Source: Adineta steineri (taxonomy: Eukaryota; Rotifera; Eurotatoria; Adinetida; Adinetidae). Taken from it: a stretch of 64,000 nucleotides of DNA. Under the pieces are notes generated by a model. It searched no databases, was not told the DNA's origin, and was given only the letters and a program-made list of their open reading frames with translations. Shown piece after piece: positions 1-11,700 of this stretch (its first letter is position 1; every line of letters begins with the position of its first letter). The stretch is taken from the NCBI GenBank assembly GCA_905250115.1, contig CAJNOI010000072.1, positions 298,932-362,931 on the forward strand, in the 5' to 3' direction. The position numbers and the translations under genes are program-made.

Positions 1-196
1 CAAGATAACTTTCAACAGCTACACGAATAAATTTGGCTTCTTCAGCTTCAAATCGAACATTAAGAACATTATTATTTAATTTTTCAATACGTTGAACATT
101 TTTCTTCGGTTCTCTATCAATACGAACAGTATTGTAAACAATTTCAGCATGACGTGTTGTTAATAATGGAATATTTAATTCACATGCAAAATCCAT
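1..196 (-). CDS. LAGE3: KEOPS complex subunit Pcc1/LAGE3-like (3' part cut by window edge)
   Basis: Sixty-five codons are visible from an ATG at 194-196; the rest lies beyond the left edge. The reading starts MDFACELNIPLLTTRHAEIV and continues with a YNTVRIDREP stretch and an NVRFEAEEAKFIRVAVESYL stretch. This follows the Pcc1/LAGE3 pattern: a short beta strand with IP, an AEIVYN helix, D.EP, and V.F.AEEA..R.AV.S.L. In that family the protein is the dimerising subunit of KEOPS, which makes the t6A37 modification of ANN-decoding tRNAs. The bases just upstream on the minus strand are a pyrimidine-rich run ending in AG directly against the ATG, so the mRNA start is probably a trans-splice site or the end of a 5' UTR intron. 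Confidence 0.82.
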   Translation of the reverse strand, partial: MDFACELNIPLLTTRHAEIVYNTVRIDREPKKNVQRIEKLNNNVLNVRFEAEEAKFIRVAVESYL

Positions 197-265
197 CTAG
201 AAGGAAAAGAAATCAACTTAGTTTCAATATTCCGGCCTGAACTATCTATGCAGGGCTTTCGTGAG

Positions 266-738
266 TAGAGATGTGCGGGGACCGATAAAAAACTTGACTG
301 GGACTGAAACCGGGACCAACAAAAAATCGACCGGGACCGGGACCTACACTTGAACCTGGGGCTATATAATGACCTTAACTATGATGACTTTATTCAAGAA
401 AAATGAACCAAAAAGTGCTAATCGTCGACTAAACAAATTGAAAATCGAGTATTGAAGACTTGTTTTAGAGATTTTATGAATAATTTTAGATTAAATGTCT
501 CTAGAACGATATTAGAGATCAGCGGGATCAGAATTGATCACAGCCCCGGTCCCGGGACTGGAAAATTAAATTTTACCAAGACCGAAGGCAGAACCGGGAC
601 CAAAAGAAAAGCTGTACCTGAACTAGCGCCGGGACCGAAAAAAATTTAGCAGGGTCGGGACTGGGACCAAATAAAAACAATTTACAGGGACTACAACCTG
701 GACCGGGACCTAAAAAGGTTGGTCCCGCACATCTCTAG
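266..738. mobile_element. hAT-like MITE, 473 bp, with terminal inverted repeats and target duplication
   Basis: The left end TAGAGATGTGCGGGG and the right end CCCGCACATCTCTA(G) are inverted copies of about 17 bp. The flanks carry a direct repeat TCGTGAG (259-265 and 739-745); if the element is trimmed by one base this becomes an 8-bp duplication with one mismatch, as typical for hAT transposons. The interior is filled with degenerate GGGACC/GGGACT motifs near both ends and holds no transposase, so it is a non-autonomous element. It sits between the 221-aa gene and Pcc1. The short open frame at 452-649 is part of this repeat and is not a gene. Confidence 0.85.
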
Positions 739-998
739 TCGTGAGTGTTCATCTCCTCCACAAACTTGAATCTCGGTTGAATATTCTGCTCTCCCTCGAT
801 CCTAAGATGTTCGCTATGAATAAAACAAAAATATAATAGTTAATCTTGTTTTTATTGAGATATAGGTATAAGATAATACTATTTCAAAAGATCAACAACA
901 ACAATTATCTGGCAAAAAGACAACAAAAAGAACTAAATATACAAAGTAACATCTGACAAAAAAAAGAAAACAGAAAATGAAAATATTACGGGGACCAT

Positions 999-1715
999 TT
1001 ATTGATATAATTGTTCGATTTGTTTTTCATAGTCGCTATTAGAACTTCTTTTAAATATATTTTTAGTTTGAAAATAGTTTATTTTGTTCGATGACCATTT
1101 ATTTATAGAAAATCGTTCACCACCTATTGTACGTCGTTTACTAGAAGATATTTTTTTTGTTACATAAAATCGATCTGCATAACGAATAAATTCATCATAA
1201 AAAACCATTTTCCAATTTATTGATTTTGTTGGAGAATAATTTATTTCTTCTGAATTCAATGTTACATCTATATCACCTGTTATACGTTCAATAATTAAGC
1301 TAAAATCTCCCGATGATTTTCTTTTATAAGCTGAAGGATTTTTCCATAATTGATAAAATTCTTCAAATTTTTCAAGATTTGGTAAACGTTTCGATGATAG
1401 TTGATGGCCAAGTTCAATAACTTCATAAAGTATTCGATCAAAATTTGGTAAATGTTTATCAAGATGACGCGCTATTTGTTCTTCTGTTTTTTGTACATTA
1501 CTGACATTAGGTACCTATATTTAACAAAAAAAAGAACAGCAATAAGTTTTTTTGAACTCTCCTACAATTGTCATATCATTTATTTGTCCTTCACGAACGA
1601 AAATAACAGAGGATAGATTTGCTTCGATTATCATTCTTTTATGGTCTACAGTTATTAGATTTTGTTTCGTAAATCTATTTTGCTTTGTATCATAGTGCAT
1701 AAGGCTTTCATTCAT
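999..1715 (-). CDS. Unrecognised 221-aa protein, two exons
   Basis: Exon 1 is 1566-1715 (50 codons from a true ATG) and exon 2 is 999-1514; the 51-bp intron runs from gtagga to atatag and keeps the frame (phase 0). The joined protein has a hydrophobic first part with HKRMIIEANLSSVIFVREGQ, then an acidic-helical middle (QKTEEQIARHLDKHLPNF, GHQLSSKRLPNLEKFEEF) and a basic C-terminus rich in K, N and S. I see no signal peptide, transmembrane segment or known motif. Reading of a real gene rests on the clean intron, the 222-codon frame and the amino-acid composition. Its function is unknown. Confidence 0.6.
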
Positions 1716-2253
1716 GTACTCTTATTATTATTGGAGTGTCATGTATATAAACACCAAGGATATCGATAATGGTATTTCTATAATTGCTTACTTCAACATT
1801 GAATAATGTATATGTATATATAAACTAAATAGCAGACAGTATCGTTCATTCAGTTTTGTATTGGAAAAATAAATCATGGAAAAACTGTTTTTCCATTAAT
1901 GATTTATTATACATAGAGTAAATAGTATGTACACATTTTATCCTCCATCTCGTCAATACTCATATATATGTTTATATATGGGATTCATTTGATATCCGAA
2001 AAAATAGCATAAATAAATTCCTACTCCCGTCTACAGACGATTAAGATGACTATCGTAACAATAATTAAATAAGACTATACTTTTTAATTAGATTTCGAAT
2101 GAAAGACAAATAGAAATCTTAATTAATTGTTCTCATAAAGATCCTATTTTAATAATTTATACTTAACCATCAAAGAAATTATACTCATAATCAAATCAAT
2201 TTTTTTCTTTCCGAGACAGTTGATTTAATCTCTACCGAACTGATTTTATTTCC
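1716..2253. other. Intergenic AT-rich spacer
   Basis: Between two minus-strand genes. No coding frame, RNA gene or repeat of note was seen; short ATATATG runs only. Confidence 0.5.
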
Positions 2254-2814
2254 TTATCTAATAAATAAAAAATAGTTTACTTTTTTCTCTTGATTATCCA
2301 CTATGATACATTCATTATTATTATTATTCGCATCTGGTGGTGGTAATGGACAACTAAGATTTAAAATAGCGTAACGATTATGTATAAAAAATGTAATCCA
2401 AGCAGCATAGAATAAATTTAATAAAGCATCTAAACGATCACTATCATTTAATTCATTTAAATATTTAAAATAACTTCCAATAACAAGTAATAAACCTTCA
2501 AGCCATCGAAAACCTTGTAATGGTTTAAGATTACTAAATAGACATTTATGATGTAATGAACTTAATTCATTTTCAATAACTTCAACAATAGCATGTGAAT
2601 AAAATCGATGATCATCAATCCAAATATTATATAATTCAGGATCACGTTCAAGAATAGCATCCGAACATCGATGAAATGTTTTTAATGCATCCGTTGAACA
2701 TTTTATATTAAGATCAAATACATTATAACATCGATTTTCATTATCAATTCCAAGTGCATATGGATCATCTTTTTCTATTTCATTTATGGCAACAGTCGGA
2801 GTATTTGACGACAT
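2254..2814 (-). CDS. Unrecognised 186-aa single-exon protein
   Basis: The ATG is at 2812-2814; the frame stays open a few codons further upstream but has no other ATG. The sequence just before the ATG reads ctttcattcag then 10 nt, a good splice-acceptor shape, which supports this start. The protein is mainly helical and acidic (SDAILERDPELYNIWIDD; HAIVEVIENELSSLHHKC), with a hydrophobic segment near residues 145-160 and a C-terminal NNNNNE run made by an (ATT)n repeat. No family is recognised. Codon use and length argue for a real gene. Confidence 0.55.
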   Translation of the reverse strand: MSSNTPTVAINEIEKDDPYALGIDNENRCYNVFDLNIKCSTDALKTFHRCSDAILERDPELYNIWIDDHRFYSHAIVEVIENELSSLHHKCLFSNLKPLQGFRWLEGLLLVIGSYFKYLNELNDSDRLDALLNLFYAAWITFFIHNRYAILNLSCPLPPPDANNNNNECIIVDNQEKKVNYFLFIR

Positions 2815-3614
2815 ATTGATCAATCTGAATGAAAGACAAATGAGGAAAAAAATATGAATAAATAAATAAATAAATGTCTGAATGAATGAATAAATGACCT
2901 AGCTAATATTAATAAACTATTCGAAGGAAAATACTCCAATGAATAGCGATATATACTCCATCTATAGGATATACGTTTTTCTTAAATGAAAATTGATAGT
3001 CTATGAGTATGAATTTAATACGGAAATGAAGAAACTGTCATATTCCATTTTAAAACTTATTTGATAATAATATCGATAGTGCAGTATTATAAATAACTTA
3101 AACAAAGTGTTTTGCTGGAAAAAATTACGATTCATGCTACGATCTTTAGAACTTTCCAACAGTGACATTGTCATTTGTAATGACTTCCGAATACTTTATG
3201 AATTCGAATTATCAATACGTGATATAAAAAAACTATTTATTGTTAGAAGTATTATAATGACAGTCAAGTTAATTTTTACTCCGTTAGTTTTTCAGAACAT
3301 TTTTATATATTAAATTAACTTATTAATCATTCATTTGGAAGTATATGAATAAGAAATTGCTATATTTCCATATCTATAGATCATATTAAATGAGTAGGAA
3401 ATGAACACAATTCAATAGTTTCCATATGCTTCATGCTCAACATGAGTTCCTTTTTTTCCTAGAAAAGTGTTCTGTCATTATTACACAGATTGATTTATAC
3501 TTTCTAATAAATGAGAAAAAAAAAGCTTTTAGTTTTATAATAATAATAAACTATCAAAAATTTATTAGAAAAATATTTTGAAATGTATAATTTATAAAAT
3601 ATAGATTCGATACA
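2815..3614. other. Intergenic region, no gene seen
   Basis: About 800 bp between two minus-strand genes. It contains an (AATA)n run near 2857-2872 and an AT-rich stretch. The open frame at 3107-3313 (plus) lacks splice support and has no recognisable content. Confidence 0.5.
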
Positions 3615-4724
3615 TTAAAATCTTATCTTGTTTAGTGAGTTTATACTTTCAAATATTAATTCAATAAAATCAATTTGTTGATTACTTGGATTGATAAATG
3701 ATTTTATTTCAACTAGCATTGGTGCATGTAGAAAACGACATGGTATTAAATCATGTGTTGATGCTGAAATTACCTTTAACAATGTTTGATAAAAATACAA
3801 CTGATCATCAATATAGATAAAATCCAGAATTGATTTATTGTAAAATATATCCATTGATGTCAATGGAAACGTTGTTCTTGAGTGGTCAATAAGAAAAATT
3901 TTCCAATCATTTGGTGAACATCGACAAGAGAATATCGATGATTGTGGATTTTTGTAAAGACACATATTTTTCTCACTATATTCATTTATTAAAGGTAAAT
4001 AACAGATACCAATAAAAACAGAATATCCTTGTTCATTTTTTGATACAGGTTTTAAGAATTGATCAACTTGTTTTATCATACCATTAATAATAACGGATGA
4101 ATATGAATCATTTCCTTGTTTTATTCGACATTTAACAGAAAATTTTCGAGTAGTATCATTAGTTAATGATATTAATTGGTTTTGAACTTGAGATAAATCA
4201 TCTGAATGAATGAATGAAAGTAGATCATGGTCAAGCCATTTTTCCGATGTTATATGAAGTACTCGATCAATAGAATCAGTTACATGTATTATACGATATA
4301 ATGATGATTCCATAGTTGTCATAAATAAAAATGAATTACTTACTTCAACATTTAAAAAATGATTTTCATCTTTAGTTAAATATGATGGTAATACAGATTC
4401 ATTTTCATAACGTAAATTAATATTATTTAATAAATCGCCAGCAATTTTTAGTAAATTTACTTGAGAAATTTTTGATGATTTTGTAATATATTGTTGTTTA
4501 ATTAATGCTGATAATTCTTTCATATGTTTTGACCATACCATACGTCGATTTCGCTCAATAAGTTTATGTCGTTTTAATGCTGCACGTTTACGACCACCTT
4601 GTTTTTCCCCAATTGGATTATCTTTATTTCTTTTTCGATTCATGCTAGTTGTTGGATATTGGTCAGAATATATTACATTTGATGTATTAGAACAAATATT
4701 CTGAGATACTTCAGATGAATTCAT
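3615..4724 (-). CDS. bHLH-PAS transcription factor (ARNT/BMAL-like, divergent)
   Basis: 369 aa, one exon, ATG at 4722-4724. A basic helix-loop-helix lies at about residues 45-102: a Lys/Arg-rich basic region, then HKLIERNRRMVWSKHMKELS, a loop, and KISQVNLLKIAGDLLNNI. A PAS-A-like domain covers about 125-245 (FLFMTTMESSLYRIIHVTD; HDLLSFIHSDDLSQVQNQL; FSVKCRIKQG), and a weaker PAS-B-like region covers about 255-365 (SPNDWKIFLIDHSRTTFPL; ILDFIYIDDQLYFYQTL). Order and spacing fit class II bHLH-PAS partners (ARNT, BMAL/cycle), which bind E-box DNA as heterodimers. The basic region has unusual residues and ARNT-type genes normally have many introns, so a retrocopy or a strongly diverged lineage copy is possible. 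Confidence 0.8.
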   Translation of the reverse strand: MNSSEVSQNICSNTSNVIYSDQYPTTSMNRKRNKDNPIGEKQGGRKRAALKRHKLIERNRRMVWSKHMKELSALIKQQYITKSSKISQVNLLKIAGDLLNNINLRYENESVLPSYLTKDENHFLNVEVSNSFLFMTTMESSLYRIIHVTDSIDRVLHITSEKWLDHDLLSFIHSDDLSQVQNQLISLTNDTTRKFSVKCRIKQGNDSYSSVIINGMIKQVDQFLKPVSKNEQGYSVFIGICYLPLINEYSEKNMCLYKNPQSSIFSCRCSPNDWKIFLIDHSRTTFPLTSMDIFYNKSILDFIYIDDQLYFYQTLLKVISASTHDLIPCRFLHAPMLVEIKSFINPSNQQIDFIELIFESINSLNKIRF

Positions 4725-5067
4725 TATGTAAAAGAAAGCTTACTAACTACCGACTATCGAAAAACATTCAAATTATAGGCAAAAGAAGCATTATATGCAA
4801 GGTTTTATAGTATATGTATGCCTTGTGACAAATGTGTGCGTGATTTTTCAAAATAATAACACGTCAGAGACATATTTTTTTTTATGTAGACAGGCTATAA
4901 ATGAAAATAATAACCAAGTGTTCTTTTTTCTTCCTTTTCTTCCTAGTTATATTTTACCTTTACCAATGTGTAGACACGAACAAGAGAAAGGTATTTCGTC
5001 TTCATTAATAAAAAATAAGCATTTATTTTTTTTTGTCCTTCTTATCTGACTAAATTATTTATTTTAA
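4725..5067. other. Intergenic spacer
   Basis: 343 bp between two minus-strand genes; the plus-strand open frame at 4795-5049 is low-complexity and has no support as a gene. Confidence 0.45.
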
Positions 5068-5550
5068 TTAATAAACTATTAGAAAAAGCAAAGAAAATAG
5101 GATTATAATTGAATTTATCTTAAATAAATTTGCTTGATTACAACCATCATGTGAACATACAGTTATTGTACCTTGCATTCGAACGCCTTTGATTTGATTA
5201 AAATTTTTTAAACGAAAATTTCCTGTTGAATCAGATGAACGAGTTGAATCCATAATATTATCTATAATACATGTTCGTAAAAAAAGACTTTTAGTTAATA
5301 ATGAACGATTAACATGTCGATCAACATCAACAATAACACCAGATATTTTAACACAAAATCGAGCTGGAAATAAACCATTTCGTCCATTTGATGTTGCTAA
5401 ACATTCAGCTTCAAGATGATTATCAATTGGATTAAATGGATCAGAGCATGTATCATTTTCAAAATTTGTTGTCATACATTTAAAACAAGATAAACAATAG
5501 ATCTTATGATTAAAACATACAATAAGAATAATTATAGATATGAATAACAT
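5068..5550 (-). CDS. Ly6/uPAR (quiver-like) GPI-anchored surface protein
   Basis: 160 aa, one exon. An N-terminal signal peptide (about residues 1-19, LFISIIILIVCFN core) is followed by LSCFKCMTTNFENDTCSDPF and further cysteines (AECLATS, ARFCVKISG, LRTCIID), ending in the signature VCSHDGCN and a hydrophobic tail IIILFSLLFLIVY that fits a GPI-attachment signal. This arrangement of about ten Cys with a final CN is that of the Ly6/uPAR three-finger fold. The early C..C and the FCVKI strand resemble the quiver/sleepless group, small extracellular modulators of channels and receptors. The exact partner cannot be inferred. Confidence 0.78.
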   Translation of the reverse strand: MLFISIIILIVCFNHKIYCLSCFKCMTTNFENDTCSDPFNPIDNHLEAECLATSNGRNGLFPARFCVKISGVIVDVDRHVNRSLLTKSLFLRTCIIDNIMDSTRSSDSTGNFRLKNFNQIKGVRMQGTITVCSHDGCNQANLFKINSIIILFSLLFLIVY

Positions 5551-7651
5551 GATGAAAACTTTATTAAATCATTAAATACTTGTTTGCAACGAATAAATTT
5601 GTATAACAATGCTTACCATTACGGTTGGAATGATATCTGATCATGCTATTTTCTATTTTTTCTACACACTTGATACCGTCTATAATGATTTGTGTGTGTA
5701 TATATGTGTGTATGTGTTCTCTCCCTCCCTCCCTCTCTCTCTCTCTCTTTTTCTCTTTTCTTTTTCCGATTTCCCGAATATTTTCTCCTTTTTTTTCTGC
5801 TTTTCCGTCGATCTTTTGTATATATATATATATGTGTGTGTGTGCCGTTGAACAAGAACTAACTAACGTCATTCAATAGTTCTCTATGGGTTTCAATGTT
5901 AACTATAGTTACTGTTCGCTCCAATTGATGTGATGTGATGACATGCATATACTATTCACGAACAAAATATAGAAAAGCAAGGAGCTCAACGCCTTTTGTT
6001 CCGCATATCTCATGAGAATTGCATGTTGGTAGGAACGCCGCCGTTGTCAATTGCAACAAACGAGCATCAGTGCGCATAGGCATAGTATTTCTAAATAAAT
6101 AAAAGAAAAGAAGAAAGAGTTGTTCGTCGGGTGTGACAATACTCATATGCTTTAAAGGAAAAAATATTTCTCATTGACAGATCTTCTTTTATAGACTCTA
6201 GTATAAGAAGAATGTTATTAGTTTGACTAAAAATATTCTTGAACAAATAATACCATAGTAATTAGTCATTAAATATCTAGACAAAAACTTTTATTATAAA
6301 CAGATAGAAAACTAATTAGACGAAAATAATAAAGTTATCGAATATCTATATTTGATAGTATTATTTTGAAGAAAAAAAAATACTAGGACACACTAATGTA
6401 AGAGAATTTTATGGTCTAAAAATTTGTAATTATTCTTCGGAAATCAATGAAAAGAATCAGATAATGACAAATAAATTCATTCATAGATCTATATGATTAC
6501 AGACTGATTAGATCGACACTTATAAACTTTTGATTTGTTGGCAATATGTTATATATCAATAAAGAACATCTGGATTAGAACTAGACAAATTTTTTACTCA
6601 TATAATAATTATTATACTGATGAAAGATGAATTTACAGTTTAATAATCATCATATCTCTCGGGATTTCTTTCAACTATATAAACATTAGATTTTCTTTCT
6701 ATTATATATTGTACTATCGATCATCTCGGTTCTTTAAATTGAAAATATAACAAAATAACAATCATAATTTTCTTTTTTCGACATATATATTCTGAAAATT
6801 CTTGATGTCGTGCAGACCTTTTTGCGATATTTTCTGTTTTGTAGAATTTACATAGCATACTTCTATTTGTTCCTGTTATATTGGAACAAATGAATGCTTA
6901 ACACAGGAAATGAATTGTCTCGTTGTAGTAAAACATTTTTGGAGATCCAGGGATAGCCATAAACCTCACATAATTTTTCGTCTATATTGATATCTAGCGC
7001 CCTCTATAGAACATTGTGACAAAAGGTTATTATCGAAAACCATTTAGATGATGTTCGACTATTTTGTAGAAGTATTTGCGATCTTTTGGAAAAATATTCT
7101 CTAATTGTAAACATTTGTTTCTATCTCTTGATTATAATCATGGTATTCATAATTATTGACAATCGTATTTAAAAAAATCTTAAGGTAGACTTCATTAAAT
7201 TGTCTTATTCATATGATAAACTATTACGATGAAATACTTAAAACAACTACGAATAAACATAGCAAAAATCAATAGTCTTGTGTGAATCTTCTTCTTTATC
7301 GAAAATAAGTGGGACAATATAAAACTTGTTGGTTATAAAAAACAATAGAAAATAAATTGGATAATTATTATTACGAATAACTATTAAAAAAATTATTTTT
7401 ACCAATTTGCAAATAAACGCAGTAGATTCAGAATATATTATTGCATTGACAAACTACTGAAATAGCTAAACGATATGATAATAGGAAAGATATCAGGTGA
7501 AAAGTCAGGTTCTACTAAATTAATTAAGCTTACACCAAATACTTCGTTTCATATATCTTATTAAATAATGATGCGTACGACAAATATTGAGAATAAATAA
7601 AAGAGCTAGGTACTTTCATAAAGAATAAAAAAATTGTTTTATTTTTAGATC
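5551..7651. other. 2.1-kb intergenic region with microsatellites
   Basis: A (CT)n tract lies at about 5719-5755 and a (TA)n-(TG)n tract at about 5818-5843. These tracts create overlapping open frames on both strands that have no protein-like content. The remainder, including 5952-6146, shows no splice-supported coding sequence. It separates minus-strand and plus-strand gene blocks and probably contains the promoter of PDCD5. Confidence 0.55.
5719..5843. repeat. Compound microsatellite (CT)n / (TA)n(TG)n
   Basis: Runs of CCCT/CTCTCT pass into T-rich sequence and then TATATATATATGTGTGTGTG. Simple-sequence repeat, intergenic. Confidence 0.85.
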
Positions 7652-8145
7652 ATGACTGATTCGGAACTTGATGCACTTCGTGCTAAACGTTTAGCTGAAT
7701 TACAACAACAACAAGGTGGTGGTAATCAGAATGATAGAAATACAGGAGAAGAACAACGACAACAACAAGAAGATATGCGTAATACAATGTTAAGTTCATT
7801 ATTAACACAAGAAGCACGTGCACGTTTAAATACAATTGCATTAACTAAACCAGAAAAAGGACGAATGATTGAAGATATTCTTATCCAAAATGCTCGACGT
7901 GGTGCTTTCGGTGGCGGAAAAGTGAGATATTTAAAAAAAAACAAGACTAAAATTATAAATAAATAAATTTCTTAGGTTAGCGAAGAACAATTGAAAGGAC
8001 TTTTAGAACAAGTGAGCAAAGTAACCGAAAAAACAACAAAAGTTAATGTAAGTCTATAGACTTATTGAGAATATATTCTATAATTAATTCTTATAAATTT
8101 TAGTTTGATCGACGACGTGCTGCACTTGATTCTGATTCCGATTGA
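7652..8145 (+). CDS. PDCD5: Programmed cell death protein 5 homologue
   Basis: Three exons, 7652-7921, 7976-8047 and 8104-8145, giving 127 aa (human PDCD5 is 125 aa). The protein begins TDSELDALRAKRLAELQQQQ, continues EDMRNTMLSSLLTQEARARL and RLNTIALTKPEKGRMIEDIL, and ends VNFDRRRAALDSDSD, matching PDCD5 along its length. The family binds chaperonin CCT and Tip60/p53 pathways, and the conserved core is a triple-helix bundle with a basic C-terminus. Introns are 54 and 56 bp. The sequence atttttag followed by only 3 nt precedes the ATG, an acceptor with no upstream coding exon. Confidence 0.95.
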
Positions 8146-8733
8146 TATGACAATTCATACTTGACTATTACACTTATTCTTTTTTTACTCATTTTTAATT
8201 GAATATGTTACATTCTTTTCTTTGCTTTGTCAATAAAAATCAATGAAATTTTTTTCTTAATTTACTATGTGAATAAAAATTAGTTATTTTCTAGATAATA
8301 ATCTATTTTTTTGTGTTTATATACATTTTATCGATTGATAATCTAGTGTCTTCGTGAGTACACTTGAGAAACAATAGTAATGGGGATATCATATATATAT
8401 TGAGTGCGACAGTAAATTGTTAATCATACCAGAATATGAACTCAACGAGTTTTAATTGTAAATGAGAGTCAAGTATGATTTGATACGTAACACAATACAA
8501 TCACATAAAAGAAAAGACGAGCATGGTGATTGAGAAAATAGCTATCGGATTCAGATTTGAACATAAAACATAATGTAAGTTTGACAAATATCATCATTAA
8601 AGAATGCCTGGCATATATTCATTATTCAACAGTTTTGATGACTAGATAAAATTTTATTCACATGATCGATAGTTGGATAACAAAACAAATCCTTAGTTTT
8701 TTTTTCTAATAAATTATAGATATGAAATAATAT
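8146..8733. other. Spacer between PDCD5 and PHKB
   Basis: 588 bp, AT-rich. The first 130 bp probably include the PDCD5 3' end (AATAAA motifs near 8231 and 8272). A tag acceptor at about 8717-8719 precedes the PHKB start. No other gene seen. Confidence 0.5.
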
Positions 8734-11700
8734 ATGATGAATGAAAATACATCTATGAAGCAACGATTAGCATCTATGGCTTATTTAAATATTGGCAATC
8801 AGAGTATCAGTGGTTCAAATCGTAGTCGTCGTTCATCATGGTCTGATTCTAAGGTACAAAACAAAATGTAACGAAAACTTTTGATCTGTATGTTTTTTCT
8901 CTTTTTAGAAAGTTTGGAATGTTGATGATGAATCAGAAAATTACTCTGATTCACGTACATTAATATTAAAAAAATTAGATATGTATTATCGTACAATCAA
9001 ACGTCAAATTCTTGCTTTTCAAAGTTTAACAACTGGTCTATTCTTAAATCATCTTGGTCAAGAGAAACATATTGCAAATGTTGTTGAAAATGTTTTTTGT
9101 GCTACTGCAGTATGGTCATTACGACAATGTTATTGTAAAATTGATAATGATCAAGGACGAGCACATGAATTAGGACAAGCAGCTGTTAAATGTATGCGTG
9201 GAATTCTTATTTGTTGGATGAAACAATCAAATAAAGTACGAGGAATATTAATAATTCAATTAATTTTTTCTTTAAATTTAGCTTGAAGTATTTAAAGGTG
9301 AACAATCACCAAAAGATGCTTTACATTCGAAATTTAATGTAATTGATGGTAGTGAAATTGAAGGAATAGATGAAGTTGGTCAATTACAAATATGTGCAAT
9401 TTCTATTTATTTATTAACACTTGCACAAATGATTACATCAAATCTTGAAGTATAGAAAACATAAAACATTGAGAACAATTTTACATAAATATATTTTTTC
9501 GTTTTAAGATTATTTTTTCTATTGATGAAGTTAATTTTGTGCAACAACTTGTTTTTTCAATTGAACGTGCTTATCGTACACCTGATTATGGTATTTGGGA
9601 ACGAGGTAGTAAATATAATACAAATACATGTGAACTTCATGCTAGGTACGAAATATATTGGGGAAATATTTTTCGTATTCTTATTTTTAATGTAACTTCT
9701 AGTTCAATTGGTATGGCAAAAGCAGCACTCGAAGCAATGAATGGTTTTAATTTATATGGAGAGAGAGGAGCTAGTTGGTCTGTTGTTTATGTTGATGTGG
9801 TATGAATGAAAATATATACAAAAAAATTTATTTTGACTTCCATGTATACCTATACGATTCTAGGATGCTCATAATCGAAATCGAATTACATTTGATACAC
9901 TTCTTCCACGAGAATCAGCTTCAAAAGTAGCTTTATTTTTAAATTTTATATTGAATATGTATATTAATTATTAATTTTTATAGAATACCGATGCTGCTCT
10001 ATTACTAACAGTAGGTTGGCCAACATTTGCTGTACATGATGCAACACTTGTAGACAATACAGTAAGAAAATGTATAAGAAAATTACGTGGTACACATGGT
10101 TTTAAACGTTTTCTACGTGATGGTCAATATACAGATCTAGAATCAGAAGATCAACGATTTTATCAAGAAACTGAAATTAAAGTCCGAATTAAATTAATTA
10201 AAATATTTAAATACTTACTTTTTTCTATATAGAAATTTGATAAGAATGAATGCGAATGGCCCATGTTTTTTGCACTAATGGCAATCGATGGTAAAGAAAA
10301 ATCGAAAGATAATATGTAGAGTAACACTTAATTGAAGAGAAAAAGATCAGCCATATCTTTCATAACTCACAATGACTAAATCCGACAATCAGATTTATCT
10401 ACCTGAGAAGATGGGAATCCCGAATTTCGCCAAGGGGTGGGTGGATGTCGGTCTTGTTGCTATATCGCATCCACATCGGCACCCTCACACCCACACCCTC
10501 AAGAATATGATAAAAATAAGCATTCGATAATAGTCATGAATTAGTCAAAGTTGATTGTATTTCGTTGAAAATACAAAACGAGATTTTGAAATAATGTTGA
10601 TATATAAATATATCATTTTAGGTATTTTCAAAAATAATTCAGCTCAAGTTGATGAATATCTTACTGCATTAAATCCACTTTTACGACGAACAACTGAAGG
10701 TAAAATATATAAAATTTATAATCAAAGAATGTTTTTTAAAAATAAAATAAAAATAAAGTGACCCCAAAAAAACCTTGTCATGCGAGTTCACGTTCAAACA
10801 ATTCAGAATTAAATTCACCAAAACCACGTATGATCACATTATTTAATCAATTTCTTTTCTTCTCTTCTCTATAAAACTTCTTCTATTCAAATAGTCAATA
10901 ACAATTACTCGCCATTTTCTTACTCTAATACAGGAATGATTAATAAAGGTACTAATTAAATGAATATTTGACTTGCTTTTCCTATTAGTTAGTATCTTTA
11001 TTTGCATATAAAATATTTCTCGCATGTTTTTAGTTTTTGATGTTAGTTAAAAATTTTTGTTCATTGAAAATTATTTCTTCTTTTTCTAAAAGGTGATATG
11101 ATGGTTCATTATTATTATGTTGATCATTTAAAACAACAAAATAGTAGTCAAAGTGATTCGAGTAATCGAAACAATGATCAACAACGAACATTTAGTTGTA
11201 GTGCAGAAGTTCTATATGGAAAATATTTCCTTTTTGGTCAATCAATTTGGATCATATGTCAATTACTTAGTAAAATTATATATTTTCATTTATTTTATAG
11301 ACTAAAAAATTTAATTTTTAAGATGATAAAATTTTAACAATAAGTGATCTTGATCCAATTCGACGTTATTTACCTCCATGTGATCGACCAAAACAAAACT
11401 CGAGATATTCATCTATACAAGTATACTTGCGTTCTTTTTTTACAAATAGTCGTTATTTTAATTTAAATTCTGAATAGGATTCATCACGTTATCAATATTC
11501 ATTAAATATACCTAAAACAATATCAAATCAATCATATGATTCTAAAAAACAAACAAAAGGATCAATAATATCAAATGTAAAATGTTTCTTAATTATTTAA
11601 ATAATATAATAATAAAATGAATCAATATCTGTTTAATTAGGTTACGTTTTCTGATCTAGTCATTCATATTGTTGCTATATCTGAATCAGTTCGTTTACAA

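Noticed and set aside
452-649. Open frame rich in Gly, Pro, Lys
   Set aside because: It lies wholly inside the MITE at 266-738 and is produced by the GGGACC repeat.
5564-5879. Overlapping open frames on both strands
   Set aside because: Created by the CT and TA/TG microsatellites; translations are simple repeats.
5952-6146. Minus-strand frame beginning MSIVTPDEQL
   Set aside because: No splice context, no similarity recognised, isolated in spacer.
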